Of a DNA stretch of 64,000 bases, positions 43,476-52,910 are shown one piece after another. Numbering within the stretch: the stretch's first letter is position 1; every line of letters begins with the position of its first letter. The stretch is from NCBI GenBank assembly GCA_934162445.1, contig CAKPIT010000002.1, positions 189,820 through 253,819 of the forward strand. Reading direction: 5' to 3'. The position numbers were made by a program, and so were the translations under genes. This DNA is from an uncultured Bacilli bacterium. GTDB lineage: Bacteria > Bacillota_I > Bacilli_A > RF39 > UBA660. Below the pieces are notes generated by a model. It had not been told where the DNA came from. It searched no databases and saw only the letters and a list, made by a program, of their open reading frames with translations.

Positions 43476-44699
43476 ATGATAATAGATATTATAAATAAAA
43501 AAAGAATGGGCTATGCTCTTACTAGTGATGAGATTGAAAAAGTATTTAATGGATATTTAAAGGGTGATGTGCCTGATTATCAAATGAGTGCTTTACTTAT
43601 GGCAATTACGATTAACGATATGAATGATAGTGAAGTATTTGCTTTAACGGATGTTTTTATTAAAAGTGGTACGTTGATGGATCTTAGTTTTACCCATAAA
43701 AAATGTGTGGATAAACATTCGACAGGGGGAGTTGGCGATAAGACAACATTAGTAGTAGCTCCTATTGTGGCAAGTCTTGGTATTCCAGTTGTTAAAATGA
43801 GTGGAAGGGGACTTGGTTATACGGGAGGAACTGTTGATAAACTTGAATCAATTCCCGGATTTAGAGTTAATTTAAGTATGGATGAAATTATGGCTGAAGT
43901 TCGTGATATTTCAATGGTAATTACTAGTCAAACTAAAACGCTAACACCGCTTGATAAGATGGTTTATGCCTTAAGGGATGTGACGGGAACGACTGATTCA
44001 ATTCCTTTGATTGCTAGTAGTATTATGAGCAAAAAAATTGCGGGTGGTGCTAGTTTTATTGTACTTGATATTAAAGTCGGGAATGGTGCTTTAATAAAAG
44101 ATATGAAGAGTGCCGAACGATTGGCACAATTAGCAGTTAAAATTGGTAATTATTATGGAAGAGAAGTTAGAACTGTAATTTCTTCTATGGATAGACCGCT
44201 CGGACATTTTATTGGAAATAGACTTGAAGTCATTGAAGCTTTTGAAACTCTTTCGGGAAAAGGTGAAAAAAATCTTAGAGACCTTTGTATTTTATTAGCT
44301 AGTAAAATGGTGTCTATGGCTTTAGGGATAAGTGAGGAGAAAGCTAAAAAAATGGTAGTCCAAAATTTTGATAATGGGAAAGCTCTTTTGAAATTTAAGG
44401 AATTTGTTAAATATCAAGGTGGAAACTTGGATGAGTTGAAAATTGAGGCCAAAGAGTATACTATTAAAGCTAATAAGTCAGGTGTTCTTAAAGATATTAA
44501 TGCGTTAGCAGTTGCTAAACTTAGTGAAAGTCTTGGTAGTGGTAGAAAAACTAAAGACGATGATATTGATTATAATGCGGGAGTTATTATTAAAAAAGAT
44601 ATTGGCGACAAAGTAGAGGTTGGGGATGTTTTAGCACTTTTGTATACGAATATTGACAATCCAACTTTTAACTTGGAAAGAATCTTTGAAATTTCTTGA
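43476..44699 (+). CDS. pdp: Pyrimidine-nucleoside phosphorylase
   Basis: Cleaves uridine and thymidine with phosphate for nucleoside salvage. KHSTGGVGDKTTLVVAPI binds phosphate, then KMSGRGLGYTGGTVDKLESI, KTLTPLDKMVYALRDVTGTT and FIVLDIKVGNGALIKD. At 407 aa it is about 25 residues short of the usual 433, mainly at the C-terminal end. It stands alone, without deoC or cdd nearby. Confidence 0.95.
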   Translation: MIIDIINKKRMGYALTSDEIEKVFNGYLKGDVPDYQMSALLMAITINDMNDSEVFALTDVFIKSGTLMDLSFTHKKCVDKHSTGGVGDKTTLVVAPIVASLGIPVVKMSGRGLGYTGGTVDKLESIPGFRVNLSMDEIMAEVRDISMVITSQTKTLTPLDKMVYALRDVTGTTDSIPLIASSIMSKKIAGGASFIVLDIKVGNGALIKDMKSAERLAQLAVKIGNYYGREVRTVISSMDRPLGHFIGNRLEVIEAFETLSGKGEKNLRDLCILLASKMVSMALGISEEKAKKMVVQNFDNGKALLKFKEFVKYQGGNLDELKIEAKEYTIKANKSGVLKDINALAVAKLSESLGSGRKTKDDDIDYNAGVIIKKDIGDKVEVGDVLALLYTNIDNPTFNLERIFEIS

Positions 44700-44747
44700 A
44701 AATTAGGAAATCATTTGTTATACTCGTAATAAGGTAGGGTGAATATT

Positions 44748-46061
44748 ATGAATTCTAAAAATAATAAAAGAAATGTACGCAGTAAAGTAGACAAGTTTGA
44801 TGAAGGAAAAGAAAATATCAAAAAAATTACAATTGTTTCTGCTCTTGTTTTAGTTGTTATGTTGGTAGTTGGCATATTTGTAGGTGATGATAAGAAAAGT
44901 TATGCCGCTGATTTTTTAGATGAAGTTCCTGAAGAATTTACATCATCTATGTCAGCCGGACAGCATAATCAGTATCAAGAATTATTTACTTACTCAAAAG
45001 ATGGTAAGACTAATAAAATTTCTTTGCCTCTTAATTTTAAGGGTAGTTATGGTGATCAACAATATGAATATATCTATTGTATGGATCGTAGATTAGCAAT
45101 GGGTACTAATATTAAATATTTGAAATCTAAATCAGTTAAAGATGATAATTTTGTAGCTGAAGATGTAAGAGCTTTAAGTGGTAAAACTGCTAAATATCCG
45201 GGATTAATATATATTTTACAGCATCACAGTACTTTAGGTGGTAGTGATGAAGAAAACTATTATTATACCCAAATTGCTGTTTGGTGGTATTTAGATAGAG
45301 CGAATGGCTATAGTGACGATAAGAACTATAGTATTACTACGGGACTTGAAGATAATACGGTTGAAACTACTTATGAAGATAAGTATATAGATGAAGATGA
45401 ATCTAATGCTAAATTTATAAATAATTTATCTGTTTTAGATAAAATAATGTTGAATGATATTGAAAAAGGTAGAGAAATTAAAAAAATAGTAGAAGATGCA
45501 ATTAATAGTCAGAATAAATATTTGGAAGTTCAAGATAATCGTGATGTTAATATTGATGTTGATAATATTACTTATACAATTAAAGATGATTATGTTATTA
45601 CTAGTATAATTAAACCTACTAGTGCTAATTCTACTTTTGTGAACTATTCAATAATTTTAAATGATAAGGTTGGCAATGTTGAAATATTAGATGAAAATGA
45701 TAATATTATAACTAGTCCTTTAGTTAGTGCTGGTAAAGGCTTTAAGTTAAGAGTTCCAGTTTCATCTTTAAATGGTCAAAAGTTTAAGGCTAATGTAACT
45801 GTAACTGGTTTTTTTGAAAACTTATATGATGCATATGTTTATAAGCATGATGGTACTCAAGGTAATTATCAAAGAGCTTTATTAGGAAAAGTTGTTAATG
45901 TTACAACTCCTACAACCTTTAATTTAGAAGCTCCATCTATTGAAGTTCCTGATACAAGTAGTAATAGTATTTTACTTTATGGAGTTGGATCATTAATTGT
46001 TGTAGCAGGTATTTTATTAATAGTTATGGCTAAGAAACCAAAGAATGCAAAACGTAAATAA
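44748..46061 (+). CDS. Thioester-domain surface protein with VPDTS sorting signal
   Basis: A 437-aa wall-attached protein. An N-terminal signal helix (about 24-46, ending SYAADF) leads to a thioester domain. Its Cys in YIYCMDRRLAMG and Gln in YYTQIAVWWYLDRANG are the pair that forms the internal Cys-Gln bond. Such domains bind host proteins covalently. An Ig-like stalk follows (about 255-395). The C-terminus has VPDTSSNSILLYG, a TM helix and KKPKNAKRK: the layout of a sortase signal with VPDTS instead of LPXTG. A sortase gene overlaps its end by 17 bp. ATG 44748 has RBS agggtgaa; the GTG nine bases up is in the RBS. Confidence 0.85.
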   Translation: MNSKNNKRNVRSKVDKFDEGKENIKKITIVSALVLVVMLVVGIFVGDDKKSYAADFLDEVPEEFTSSMSAGQHNQYQELFTYSKDGKTNKISLPLNFKGSYGDQQYEYIYCMDRRLAMGTNIKYLKSKSVKDDNFVAEDVRALSGKTAKYPGLIYILQHHSTLGGSDEENYYYTQIAVWWYLDRANGYSDDKNYSITTGLEDNTVETTYEDKYIDEDESNAKFINNLSVLDKIMLNDIEKGREIKKIVEDAINSQNKYLEVQDNRDVNIDVDNITYTIKDDYVITSIIKPTSANSTFVNYSIILNDKVGNVEILDENDNIITSPLVSAGKGFKLRVPVSSLNGQKFKANVTVTGFFENLYDAYVYKHDGTQGNYQRALLGKVVNVTTPTTFNLEAPSIEVPDTSSNSILLYGVGSLIVVAGILLIVMAKKPKNAKRK

Positions 46062-46701
46062 AAAAAATAAAGGCCAACTCTTTAAGGTTGGTCTTTTCTT
46101 GCTTTTTATAGGAATTGTTATTTTTAATAGTAATTCTTTGAAAAAGATTAAAAATCAAGTATTTGAAGAAATGCGTCTTAAAATATTTGAAAAAAAGATT
46201 AATGATGAAAATTTAACTATTAATAATATAAATACTGATGATTTAATTGTTACTCCGGATTCTAGTGCTACTAATGATAAAAATGAAAAGCCAAATAAAA
46301 TTACTTATAATTATATAGGAGAGTTGGAACTACCAACTATCAAACTTAAAAGAGGCTTTGTGGCTAAGGATTCTAAATATAACAATATTAATTATAATAT
46401 TACAATTGCAAATGAAGCAGATTATCCTGATGTTGTAAATGGGAACTTTATTATCATGGCTCATTCTGGTAATGCTTACATATCATACTTTGATAAATTA
46501 TATCAATTACAAATTGGTGATGTTGCTAAAGTTAAATATCAGGCTAATACTTATACTTATCATCTTGTAAAAACTTATACACAAACAAAAACAGGAACGG
46601 TAGCAATATACCGTAATCCCAATATTAAGACATTAACATTAATAACTTGTACTAATAATGATGAATATAGTCAATCTATTTATATATTTGAAGAAGGATA
46701 A
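46045..46701 (+). CDS. Sortase (class D-like)
   Basis: A 218-aa transpeptidase. An N-terminal TM helix (about 14-31), a spacer, and the sortase fold with IGELELPTIKLKRGF, His in FIIMAHSGNAYISYF, Cys in TLTLITCTNND; a late Arg is not obvious in the usual place (TNNDEYSQSIYIF). It should attach the adjacent thioester protein to peptidoglycan via VPDTS. Its start overlaps that gene, and a terminator-like hairpin lies inside its first codons. Without any LPXTG protein nearby, a dedicated pair is likely. Confidence 0.88.
   Translation: MQNVNKKNKGQLFKVGLFLLFIGIVIFNSNSLKKIKNQVFEEMRLKIFEKKINDENLTINNINTDDLIVTPDSSATNDKNEKPNKITYNYIGELELPTIKLKRGFVAKDSKYNNINYNITIANEADYPDVVNGNFIIMAHSGNAYISYFDKLYQLQIGDVAKVKYQANTYTYHLVKTYTQTKTGTVAIYRNPNIKTLTLITCTNNDEYSQSIYIFEEG
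46069..46102 (+). terminator. Terminator-like hairpin inside the sortase 5' coding region
   Basis: aaaggccaac (46069-46078), 8-base loop, gttggtcttt (46087-46096), then tcttgcttttt. It lies just after the thioester-protein stop and could give partial termination, keeping sortase levels below its substrate. Confidence 0.65.
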
Positions 46702-46722
46702 GAATAAAAAGGAGAGGTAGAT

Positions 46723-47304
46723 ATGGATTTAAGTTTTATTAAAAGACTAATTTTATTACTTGGAATACCATTTCAATCGTTTTTAACAATTGAAATACTT
46801 ATTATATTTATACTTTTATATATCTTTTTTATCTATAATATTAAAAGAAATAATAAGAAAGTTAAATATAGTTTGTTAGCTGTTATTATCTTTTTCTTTT
46901 CTCTTTTAGTTTTTTATTTTTCTAATGACTTTTCATCGGTTTTAACGGAAATATTAAAAGTTTTATTTAATTGTTTATATTTTCCTAATGTTATCTTTTA
47001 TATTATAACGGTTATGATTTCACTTATATCATTAATTATTTATACTTTTAATGATAAGAATAAGATAGATAAAATAATTACTTATACTTTTAACTTTTTA
47101 CATTTACTTTTATTTACTTATTTTATTTCTCTTGCCATTACTAAAAATATAAGTTTAATGGATTTAACGGCTATTTATGGTAATAATTATATGTTTGTAG
47201 TTATCTTGACTAGTCAGATTGTTTTTATAATTTATTTTTTATACCGAGTTATATATCACTATTATCTTAAGATTAAGACTAAAACTAGTAAAAATAAGGA
47301 TTGA
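46723..47304 (+). CDS. Polytopic membrane protein of unknown function
   Basis: 193 residues with five or six hydrophobic helices separated by short Lys/Asn loops (NIKRNNKKVKYS, NDKNKIDK). No family was recognised. The RBS is ggagagg. It lies 21 bp after the sortase and 31 bp before the LTA synthase, so it is in an envelope operon. Leu/Ile/Phe bias alone says little about its job. Confidence 0.6.
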   Translation: MDLSFIKRLILLLGIPFQSFLTIEILIIFILLYIFFIYNIKRNNKKVKYSLLAVIIFFFSLLVFYFSNDFSSVLTEILKVLFNCLYFPNVIFYIITVMISLISLIIYTFNDKNKIDKIITYTFNFLHLLLFTYFISLAITKNISLMDLTAIYGNNYMFVVILTSQIVFIIYFLYRVIYHYYLKIKTKTSKNKD

Positions 47305-47335
47305 GTGTTATAATAGATAAATGAGTGAGGTAATT

Positions 47336-49399
47336 ATGAAAAATAGACTTAAAAATCTTAAAGATAAATTTGTTAGTTTTTGTAAAAGAGTTAAAAATGA
47401 TAAATTAATTAGCAAGTATTTTGTAGATAATAAATTATTTGTTGTTTTTGTAATCGTATCAGTATTAAACTCAACATTATTAAGAATTTTTACGATGCCA
47501 ACAATTGAAAATTATTTATCATTTAAAGCTATTATAGCTGATCTTGCTGTTGTAGTTATTGTGGGATCTTTCTCATATTTATTTAAAGGTAAAGGTAGAT
47601 ATACATATTTATTAGTATGGACTGTTATTTTTACGGCTATTTGTGTTATTAATTCTGTTTACTATACTTTTTATACATCTTTTGCTAGTGTATCTATGTT
47701 ATCTTTAACACAGTATGTAGGTCAAGTAGGGGATGCGGTTGTAGAAAATGTTTTACAACTTAAAGATTTAATTTATATTATTCCATTTATTTGCTTTATT
47801 TATTATTATCATAGATTAGTAAAAAAAGGATTATATAAAAGATATAATAAAGAAAAACGTGGTAATAAGTTTAGAAATACAATTCTTGGAGGATTTATTA
47901 TTCTTATTTGTTTTTCAATTAATTTATCAGGTCTTGAAATTAGTAGATTTGTTAAACAATGGAATCGTGAATATATTGTTATGCGATTTGGTATTTACAT
48001 GTATCAATGTAATGATTTGGTAGCAAGTTTACAACCTAAGATATCTGCTTTGTTTGGCTATGATGAAGCTAAGAAAGAATTTAACGAATATTATAAAGAC
48101 CGTAGTGATAAAAAAGATTATAGTAATAAGTATACTGATATATTTAAAGGAAGAAATGTTATTGTTATTCATGCTGAGAGTATGCAGGCTTTAAATATTA
48201 ATAAAACATTTAATGGTAATGAAGTTACGCCTAATTTAAATAGATTAGTTAAAGAAGGCCTTTATTTTAGTAATTTCTTTTCTCAAGTTAGTGTGGGAAC
48301 AAGTAGTGATACTGAACTTACTTATAATACAAGTTTAATGCCAACGCAAAATGGAACGGCTTTTGTTAGTTATTTTGATAGAACTTATAATTCAACACCA
48401 AAATATATGAATAAACTTGGTTATTATACTTTTAGTATGCATGCTAATAATGCTGATTTTTGGAATAGACGGACAATGCATAGTTCGCTAGGATATCAAA
48501 AGTTTTATAGTAAAGAAACTTATGATACTAAGAATAAAGAAATAATTGGTTTAGGATTATCTGATAAGGAATTCTTTAGGCAATCAGTTGAGAAAATTAA
48601 GAAGATTAACGAAAAACATGATAAATATTATGGCTTATTAATTAGTTTAACTAATCATACTCCGTTCTCTGATACTGATAAGTATGGGGAGTTCAGTGTT
48701 ACTATGAAGACTACGGTTACTAATAGTGATGGTAGTACGAGTGAAGTGGAAGCTCCATATTTGGAGGGAACAAAACTTGGTAATTATTTTAAATCTGTTC
48801 ATTATGCCGATCAAGCGTTGGGAGAATTCTTTGAAAAGATGGATGAAGAAGGATTACTTGATAATACAGTAGTTATTATTTATGGTGATCATGATGCTAG
48901 ACTTCCTAAGAGTGATTATATTCTTATGAATAATTATGATCCAAGTACTAATTCAGTTAAGAGTAAAGATGATCCTACTTATAAAGAATATGATAGTTTT
49001 GATTATGAAATAGATAGACGGGTACCGTTAATTATTTGGAGTAAAGATCATAAAGTTCAAGGAAAAGTTAGTTATACAATGGGAATGTATGATGTTCAAC
49101 CTACAATTGGTAATATGTTAGGATTTTATAATAAATATGTTCTTGGACATGATATATTTGAAACTAAAGATAATAATATTGTAGTTTTCCCTAATGGTAA
49201 TTGGGTAACTGATAAGATGTATTATAATAATCAAAAGGGTGAATATAAACTATTAAAAGAAGATGTAGTAGTTGATGAAAATTACATTGAAAATAATAAT
49301 GAATATACTGAAAAACTTTTAGATGTTTCTAATAAGACAATCGTTTTTGATTTACTTAATCCAAATAGTGAAGAAGAGACTATTAATAATAAAGAATAG
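47336..49399 (+). CDS. ltaS: Lipoteichoic acid synthase-type phosphoglycerol transferase
   Basis: Polymerises glycerol phosphate from phosphatidylglycerol onto a lipid anchor. There are five TM helices in the first 210 residues, then an extracellular sulfatase-like domain. Metal and catalytic motifs: VIHAESMQALNI, the nucleophile Thr in VGTSSDTELTY, SMHANNADFWNR, and IYGDHDARLP. It is 687 aa. ATG 47336 follows gtgagg; the ATG at 47321 overlaps the RBS. pgsA, which supplies its substrate pathway, is elsewhere in the window. Confidence 0.93.
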   Translation: MKNRLKNLKDKFVSFCKRVKNDKLISKYFVDNKLFVVFVIVSVLNSTLLRIFTMPTIENYLSFKAIIADLAVVVIVGSFSYLFKGKGRYTYLLVWTVIFTAICVINSVYYTFYTSFASVSMLSLTQYVGQVGDAVVENVLQLKDLIYIIPFICFIYYYHRLVKKGLYKRYNKEKRGNKFRNTILGGFIILICFSINLSGLEISRFVKQWNREYIVMRFGIYMYQCNDLVASLQPKISALFGYDEAKKEFNEYYKDRSDKKDYSNKYTDIFKGRNVIVIHAESMQALNINKTFNGNEVTPNLNRLVKEGLYFSNFFSQVSVGTSSDTELTYNTSLMPTQNGTAFVSYFDRTYNSTPKYMNKLGYYTFSMHANNADFWNRRTMHSSLGYQKFYSKETYDTKNKEIIGLGLSDKEFFRQSVEKIKKINEKHDKYYGLLISLTNHTPFSDTDKYGEFSVTMKTTVTNSDGSTSEVEAPYLEGTKLGNYFKSVHYADQALGEFFEKMDEEGLLDNTVVIIYGDHDARLPKSDYILMNNYDPSTNSVKSKDDPTYKEYDSFDYEIDRRVPLIIWSKDHKVQGKVSYTMGMYDVQPTIGNMLGFYNKYVLGHDIFETKDNNIVVFPNGNWVTDKMYYNNQKGEYKLLKEDVVVDENYIENNNEYTEKLLDVSNKTIVFDLLNPNSEEETINNKE

Positions 49400-49413
49400 A
49401 AAGGAATTATGGC

Positions 49414-50025
49414 ATGAAATTAAAGAAAAGTGTAAAAAGAGTATTAATAATTGCAATTATATTAATATTAAGTGGCGTGGGATTTCTTGTTTATGAAGAA
49501 TTTAAACCAAAAGAAGCAAAGAGAGTAAAAGTAGTTAATGAAATTAAAGAATATGGTTATACTTTAAAAGATAATAAGAGTGCAAGATATAAAAAGATGT
49601 TTCAGGAACTTAAAGATATTTTAAGTAAAAAAGAAGTTGATGAAGAAGCATATGTCAAAAAGATTAGTGAAATGTTTATATTGGATTTCTATACTTTAAA
49701 TGATAAGTTAGCTAATACTGATATTGGTGGTATTGATTTTGTTAATAGTAATTCGAAGGCTAATTTTCTAAATAAGGCCGAAGATACAATGTATAAATAT
49801 GTTGAAAGTAATATTTATGGGAATCGTAAGCAATCATTACCGGTTGTTGATGAAATAACAATTAAAGATGTTCAAAAGATAGATTATGCACTTTTAGATA
49901 ATAATGTTGAAGCTTATCAAGTAGATGTTAGTTGGACTTATAAAAAAGATATGGATTATCAAGATAAGGCAACCCTTATTTTTGTACATGAAGATAAGGT
50001 CTTGTCTTTAGTAGAGATTAAATAA
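49414..50025 (+). CDS. Membrane-anchored unknown protein next to LTA synthase
   Basis: 203 aa: one N-terminal TM helix (about 9-27) and an outside domain that is helical at first (SARYKKMFQELKDILSKKEVDE) and beta-rich later (YQVDVSWTYKKDMDYQDKATLIFV). No family was recognised. It starts 14 bp after ltaS (RBS aaaggaat) and is followed by a terminator, so it is the last gene of the operon and may serve the same process. Confidence 0.55.
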   Translation: MKLKKSVKRVLIIAIILILSGVGFLVYEEFKPKEAKRVKVVNEIKEYGYTLKDNKSARYKKMFQELKDILSKKEVDEEAYVKKISEMFILDFYTLNDKLANTDIGGIDFVNSNSKANFLNKAEDTMYKYVESNIYGNRKQSLPVVDEITIKDVQKIDYALLDNNVEAYQVDVSWTYKKDMDYQDKATLIFVHEDKVLSLVEIK

Positions 50026-50046
50026 CAAAATATTGTTATTTTTTCT
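50020..50046 (+). terminator. Terminator of the ltaS operon
   Basis: aataacaa / ttgttatt stem with aata loop, then six T, directly at the stop codon. Confidence 0.8.
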
Positions 50047-50080
50047 TTTTAATGATAAAATTAGGAGCAGGTGATGTATT

Positions 50081-50797
50081 GTGGAAAGATTGCAAAAAAT
50101 AATAGCTAATTCTGGAGTAGCGTCTAGAAGAAAAGCTGAAGAGTTAATTGTTGCTGGTAGAGTTAAAGTAAATGGTGAAGTAGTTGATGAATTGGGAATA
50201 AAAGTAAGTTCTAAAGATAGAATTGAAGTTGATGGAAATGTTATTGCTAAAGAAAATAAAGTCTATTATTTACTTAATAAACCAAGAGGTGTTATTACTA
50301 GCGTTAGTGATGAGAAAAATAGAAAAACGGTTGTAGATTTAATTCCTTGCAAGGAAAGAATTTATCCGGTTGGTCGTCTTGATTATGATACAACAGGGGT
50401 TTTATTATTAACAAATGATGGTGAGTTTGCTAATATTTTAATGCATCCTTCTGATGATGTTGATAAATTATATATTGCCAAAGTAGAAGGCATTATCAAA
50501 GGTGACGCTATTACTAAGTTAAAAAAAGGGGTTATAATTGATGGTAAAAAGACTCGGGATGCCAAGGTTAAATTAAAGAAGGTTAATTATAAGACTAACA
50601 CCTCTATTATTTCAATCGTTATTCATGAGGGACGTAATCATCAAGTAAAGAAAATGTTAGAGGCGGTTGGCTATCCAGTTTTAAAGCTTAAACGGGAAAG
50701 AGAATTTATTTTTGATTTAAGAGATTTAAAAAGTGGAGAGTATCGTAAGCTTACTCCAAAAGAAGTAGCAATTGTTTATAGTTTAGAAAAAAAATAG
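50081..50797 (+). CDS. rluB: Pseudouridine synthase (RluB/RsuA family)
   Basis: A 238-aa rRNA modification enzyme. The S4 domain is at the N-terminus (RLQKIIANSGVASRRKAEEL), then VYYLLNKPRGVITSV and the catalytic Asp in PVGRLDYDTTGVLLLTNDG. EGRNHQVKKMLEAVGYPV closes the core. GTG 50081 is the start (ggagcaggtgatg upstream). RluB versus RsuA is not settled by sequence alone; RluB is the usual one in this group. Confidence 0.93.
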   Translation: MERLQKIIANSGVASRRKAEELIVAGRVKVNGEVVDELGIKVSSKDRIEVDGNVIAKENKVYYLLNKPRGVITSVSDEKNRKTVVDLIPCKERIYPVGRLDYDTTGVLLLTNDGEFANILMHPSDDVDKLYIAKVEGIIKGDAITKLKKGVIIDGKKTRDAKVKLKKVNYKTNTSIISIVIHEGRNHQVKKMLEAVGYPVLKLKREREFIFDLRDLKSGEYRKLTPKEVAIVYSLEKK

Positions 50798-50810
50798 AAG
50801 AATAAGGTCA

Positions 50811-51002
50811 TTATTCTTCTATTTCTATAGCACCAGTTGGGCAACTATCAACGGCGTCTTTAACGTCATCAATATTATTATTTTTAACTTCTTCAGTTTT
50901 AACTTCACTTAAGCCGTCATCGTCAAGATCAAAAACTTCTGGACAAATAGCTGCACAAGCACCACAACCGATGCAAGAGTCTTTATCAACTTTAACTTTC
51001 AT
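50811..51002 (-). CDS. 4Fe-4S ferredoxin
   Basis: A 63-aa electron carrier with one cluster: CIGCGACAAICPEVF supplies three Cys plus an additional one (C-x2-C-x2-C-x3-C) and DSCPTGAIEI the distal Cys. It is acidic as usual. The start has RBS ggaggaat. It is convergent with the pseudouridine synthase gene. Confidence 0.95.
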   Translation of the reverse strand: MKVKVDKDSCIGCGACAAICPEVFDLDDDGLSEVKTEEVKNNNIDDVKDAVDSCPTGAIEIEE

Positions 51003-51114
51003 ATAAATTCCTCCATGTCAATTATAACGTATTTTTGTTGTTTTGCCTACTTTAAATTTTTATAATAGTATGATATATTATAATAAGAAGCAAAGTATAA
51101 AGTAGGTGATCTTC

Positions 51115-51963
51115 ATGAGTAGGATGGAACGATATGTTGATAACGATGTGAAATTTAAAAGTAGAGCAGAAAAAAATAGAGATTTATATAATAATTTAGG
51201 ACGGTTGGAAAAATATACGAGTATTTCTGATGTTTCTAAGATTGAAGCGGTCGAACTTAATGATGCTAAGAAAAATTATCAAACAAGAGAAGGATATCAT
51301 AAAATAAAAGATTATGATATTAAGATAGATAAACCATTAGTGAGAAAAGAACTTGATGATTTTAATTATTTATATAATGATACTAATAAAACTTATGATA
51401 TTAATAGAGTTCTTGAAGAGGCCAAGGATTTAAGAGAAAAAGATGCTCTTGAGAAAAGACGTAAACTTAACAATGAGAAGTATAATATATTAGAGTCAAG
51501 TGAAGAAGAGTTGGCTAAGTTTAAAGAAGAGGCTAAATTAAGACATAAGCCTATTGAAAATGAAAAAGAGCTTGAAGAACTTATTAATACAATTACTTCT
51601 AAAGAGTTAAGAAAGCAAATAGATGATGCTACTGAAAAGAATAGTTTACTTAGTGACTTAATGGCTACTAGTGCTTTAGAAGAAGTAGTAGAACCAATCG
51701 CTACTAAAATTGATGATACTAATATTACTAAACAAGAAGAGAATTTAGATAAAAAAGTTACTAAACTTAAGGAAAAAGAATTAGCAACGGAAATTGATAA
51801 TTCCTTTTATACGAAGAGTTTAGATTTATCTAAGGAAGATTTTGATGATGATTTTGAAATGGTTAAATCTTCAAAGTTTGTTAGTTTTTTGAAGTTTATA
51901 TTTTCTGTTATTTTGATTGGGGCAGTTGGCTTTTTAGTTTATTATGTGATTACTAATTTTTAA
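51115..51963 (+). CDS. Tail-anchored coiled-coil protein of unknown function
   Basis: 282 aa, strongly charged and helical (EEELAKFKEEAKLRHKPIEN, Lys/Glu-rich throughout), with a single C-terminal TM helix (about 262-280). There is no signal peptide, so the bulk is cytoplasmic. ATG 51115 follows aggtgat. I do not recognise the family; the architecture suits a division or envelope scaffold, but nothing proves it. The terminator follows at once. Confidence 0.6.
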   Translation: MSRMERYVDNDVKFKSRAEKNRDLYNNLGRLEKYTSISDVSKIEAVELNDAKKNYQTREGYHKIKDYDIKIDKPLVRKELDDFNYLYNDTNKTYDINRVLEEAKDLREKDALEKRRKLNNEKYNILESSEEELAKFKEEAKLRHKPIENEKELEELINTITSKELRKQIDDATEKNSLLSDLMATSALEEVVEPIATKIDDTNITKQEENLDKKVTKLKEKELATEIDNSFYTKSLDLSKEDFDDDFEMVKSSKFVSFLKFIFSVILIGAVGFLVYYVITNF

Positions 51964-51986
51964 ATAACCATATGGTTATTTTTTTA
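51963..51986 (+). terminator. Terminator
   Basis: The perfect palindrome aataaccatatggttatt, then six T. Confidence 0.8.
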
Positions 51987-52056
51987 TGTGATATTTCTTT
52001 AAATCTTAAATAAATTATGTTACACTTTATATATACAGATTAGGGGGATGATACTT

Positions 52057-52896
52057 ATGAATTTAAATTTTGTTTTAAATGATTATATTTTAATATGGAA
52101 TTTACTTTTTCAAGCTTCTTTTTCCCAAAGTCTTCAGAAGTATAAACAACAATTGTGGAAAAATTATAAGAGTAGTTATAATGCTTTATATAAGGAACAA
52201 ATAGCAATTTTAAAAGATTATAAAAATTATATTCCATATGATGATACTATTTTTGATATGGTTAAAGATAGTGATTTATATAGAGATATTCGAAAAGATA
52301 GTGAAGTTTATCGTTTGGAACTTTTACATACTTGGGATAAAATAAAAAAAGAAGTAAATAAAAATTTGAAAGAAATTCTTAAATTTGATATTAAATTATA
52401 TCATGTTTTAGTAGTTGATGAAAAACTTGATGTTTGTTATTGTAACAGTGTTAAAAGTAGACGTATTAATACTATGGTATGGGGAAATAGGCATGATCGG
52501 GATAATTTTTTGTTAGCCATTGTTAAAATAATTGATAATATTTTACGTAATGAGTTTTGTAATTATCAAAAGGAATATAAAGATATAGTGGATGCTATTA
52601 TTGAACTTGCTATTGATAATGAACTTGCCTCTAGACTTTTAGGTAAGAGTGTATATTTGAGTGGGGATAAGTCACTTCGTTATTTGAAAAGACAATTATA
52701 TCCATACTTTTTAATGTATCTTGGATATTCTAAAGAGGAAATTCTTAATAGAATGCTTAAGGATAAGATTGTGTTTGAACTTGATAAATATACTTTTGAA
52801 CGGCAACTGGCATCAGTAGATTTATATACATTTATTAATTTTTGTATTAAGAATCAAAAATATATTTTAAAAATTAGAGAGTTAGAGGTTATATAG
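52057..52896 (+). CDS. Unknown protein directly upstream of polC
   Basis: 279 aa, helical, with no membrane segment. It is rich in Lys, Asp and Tyr, with two notable stretches: YHVLVVDEKLDVCYCNSV and NELASRLLGKSVYLSGDKSL. No family was recognised. ATG 52057 has gggggat as RBS at proper distance; ATG 52048 touches it. Its stop (52894-52896) is 14 bp from the polC ATG, so the two are co-transcribed and translationally close. A replication link is possible only by position. Confidence 0.6.
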   Translation: MNLNFVLNDYILIWNLLFQASFSQSLQKYKQQLWKNYKSSYNALYKEQIAILKDYKNYIPYDDTIFDMVKDSDLYRDIRKDSEVYRLELLHTWDKIKKEVNKNLKEILKFDIKLYHVLVVDEKLDVCYCNSVKSRRINTMVWGNRHDRDNFLLAIVKIIDNILRNEFCNYQKEYKDIVDAIIELAIDNELASRLLGKSVYLSGDKSLRYLKRQLYPYFLMYLGYSKEEILNRMLKDKIVFELDKYTFERQLASVDLYTFINFCIKNQKYILKIRELEVI

Positions 52897-52910
52897 TGGG
52901 GGAAGTACTT

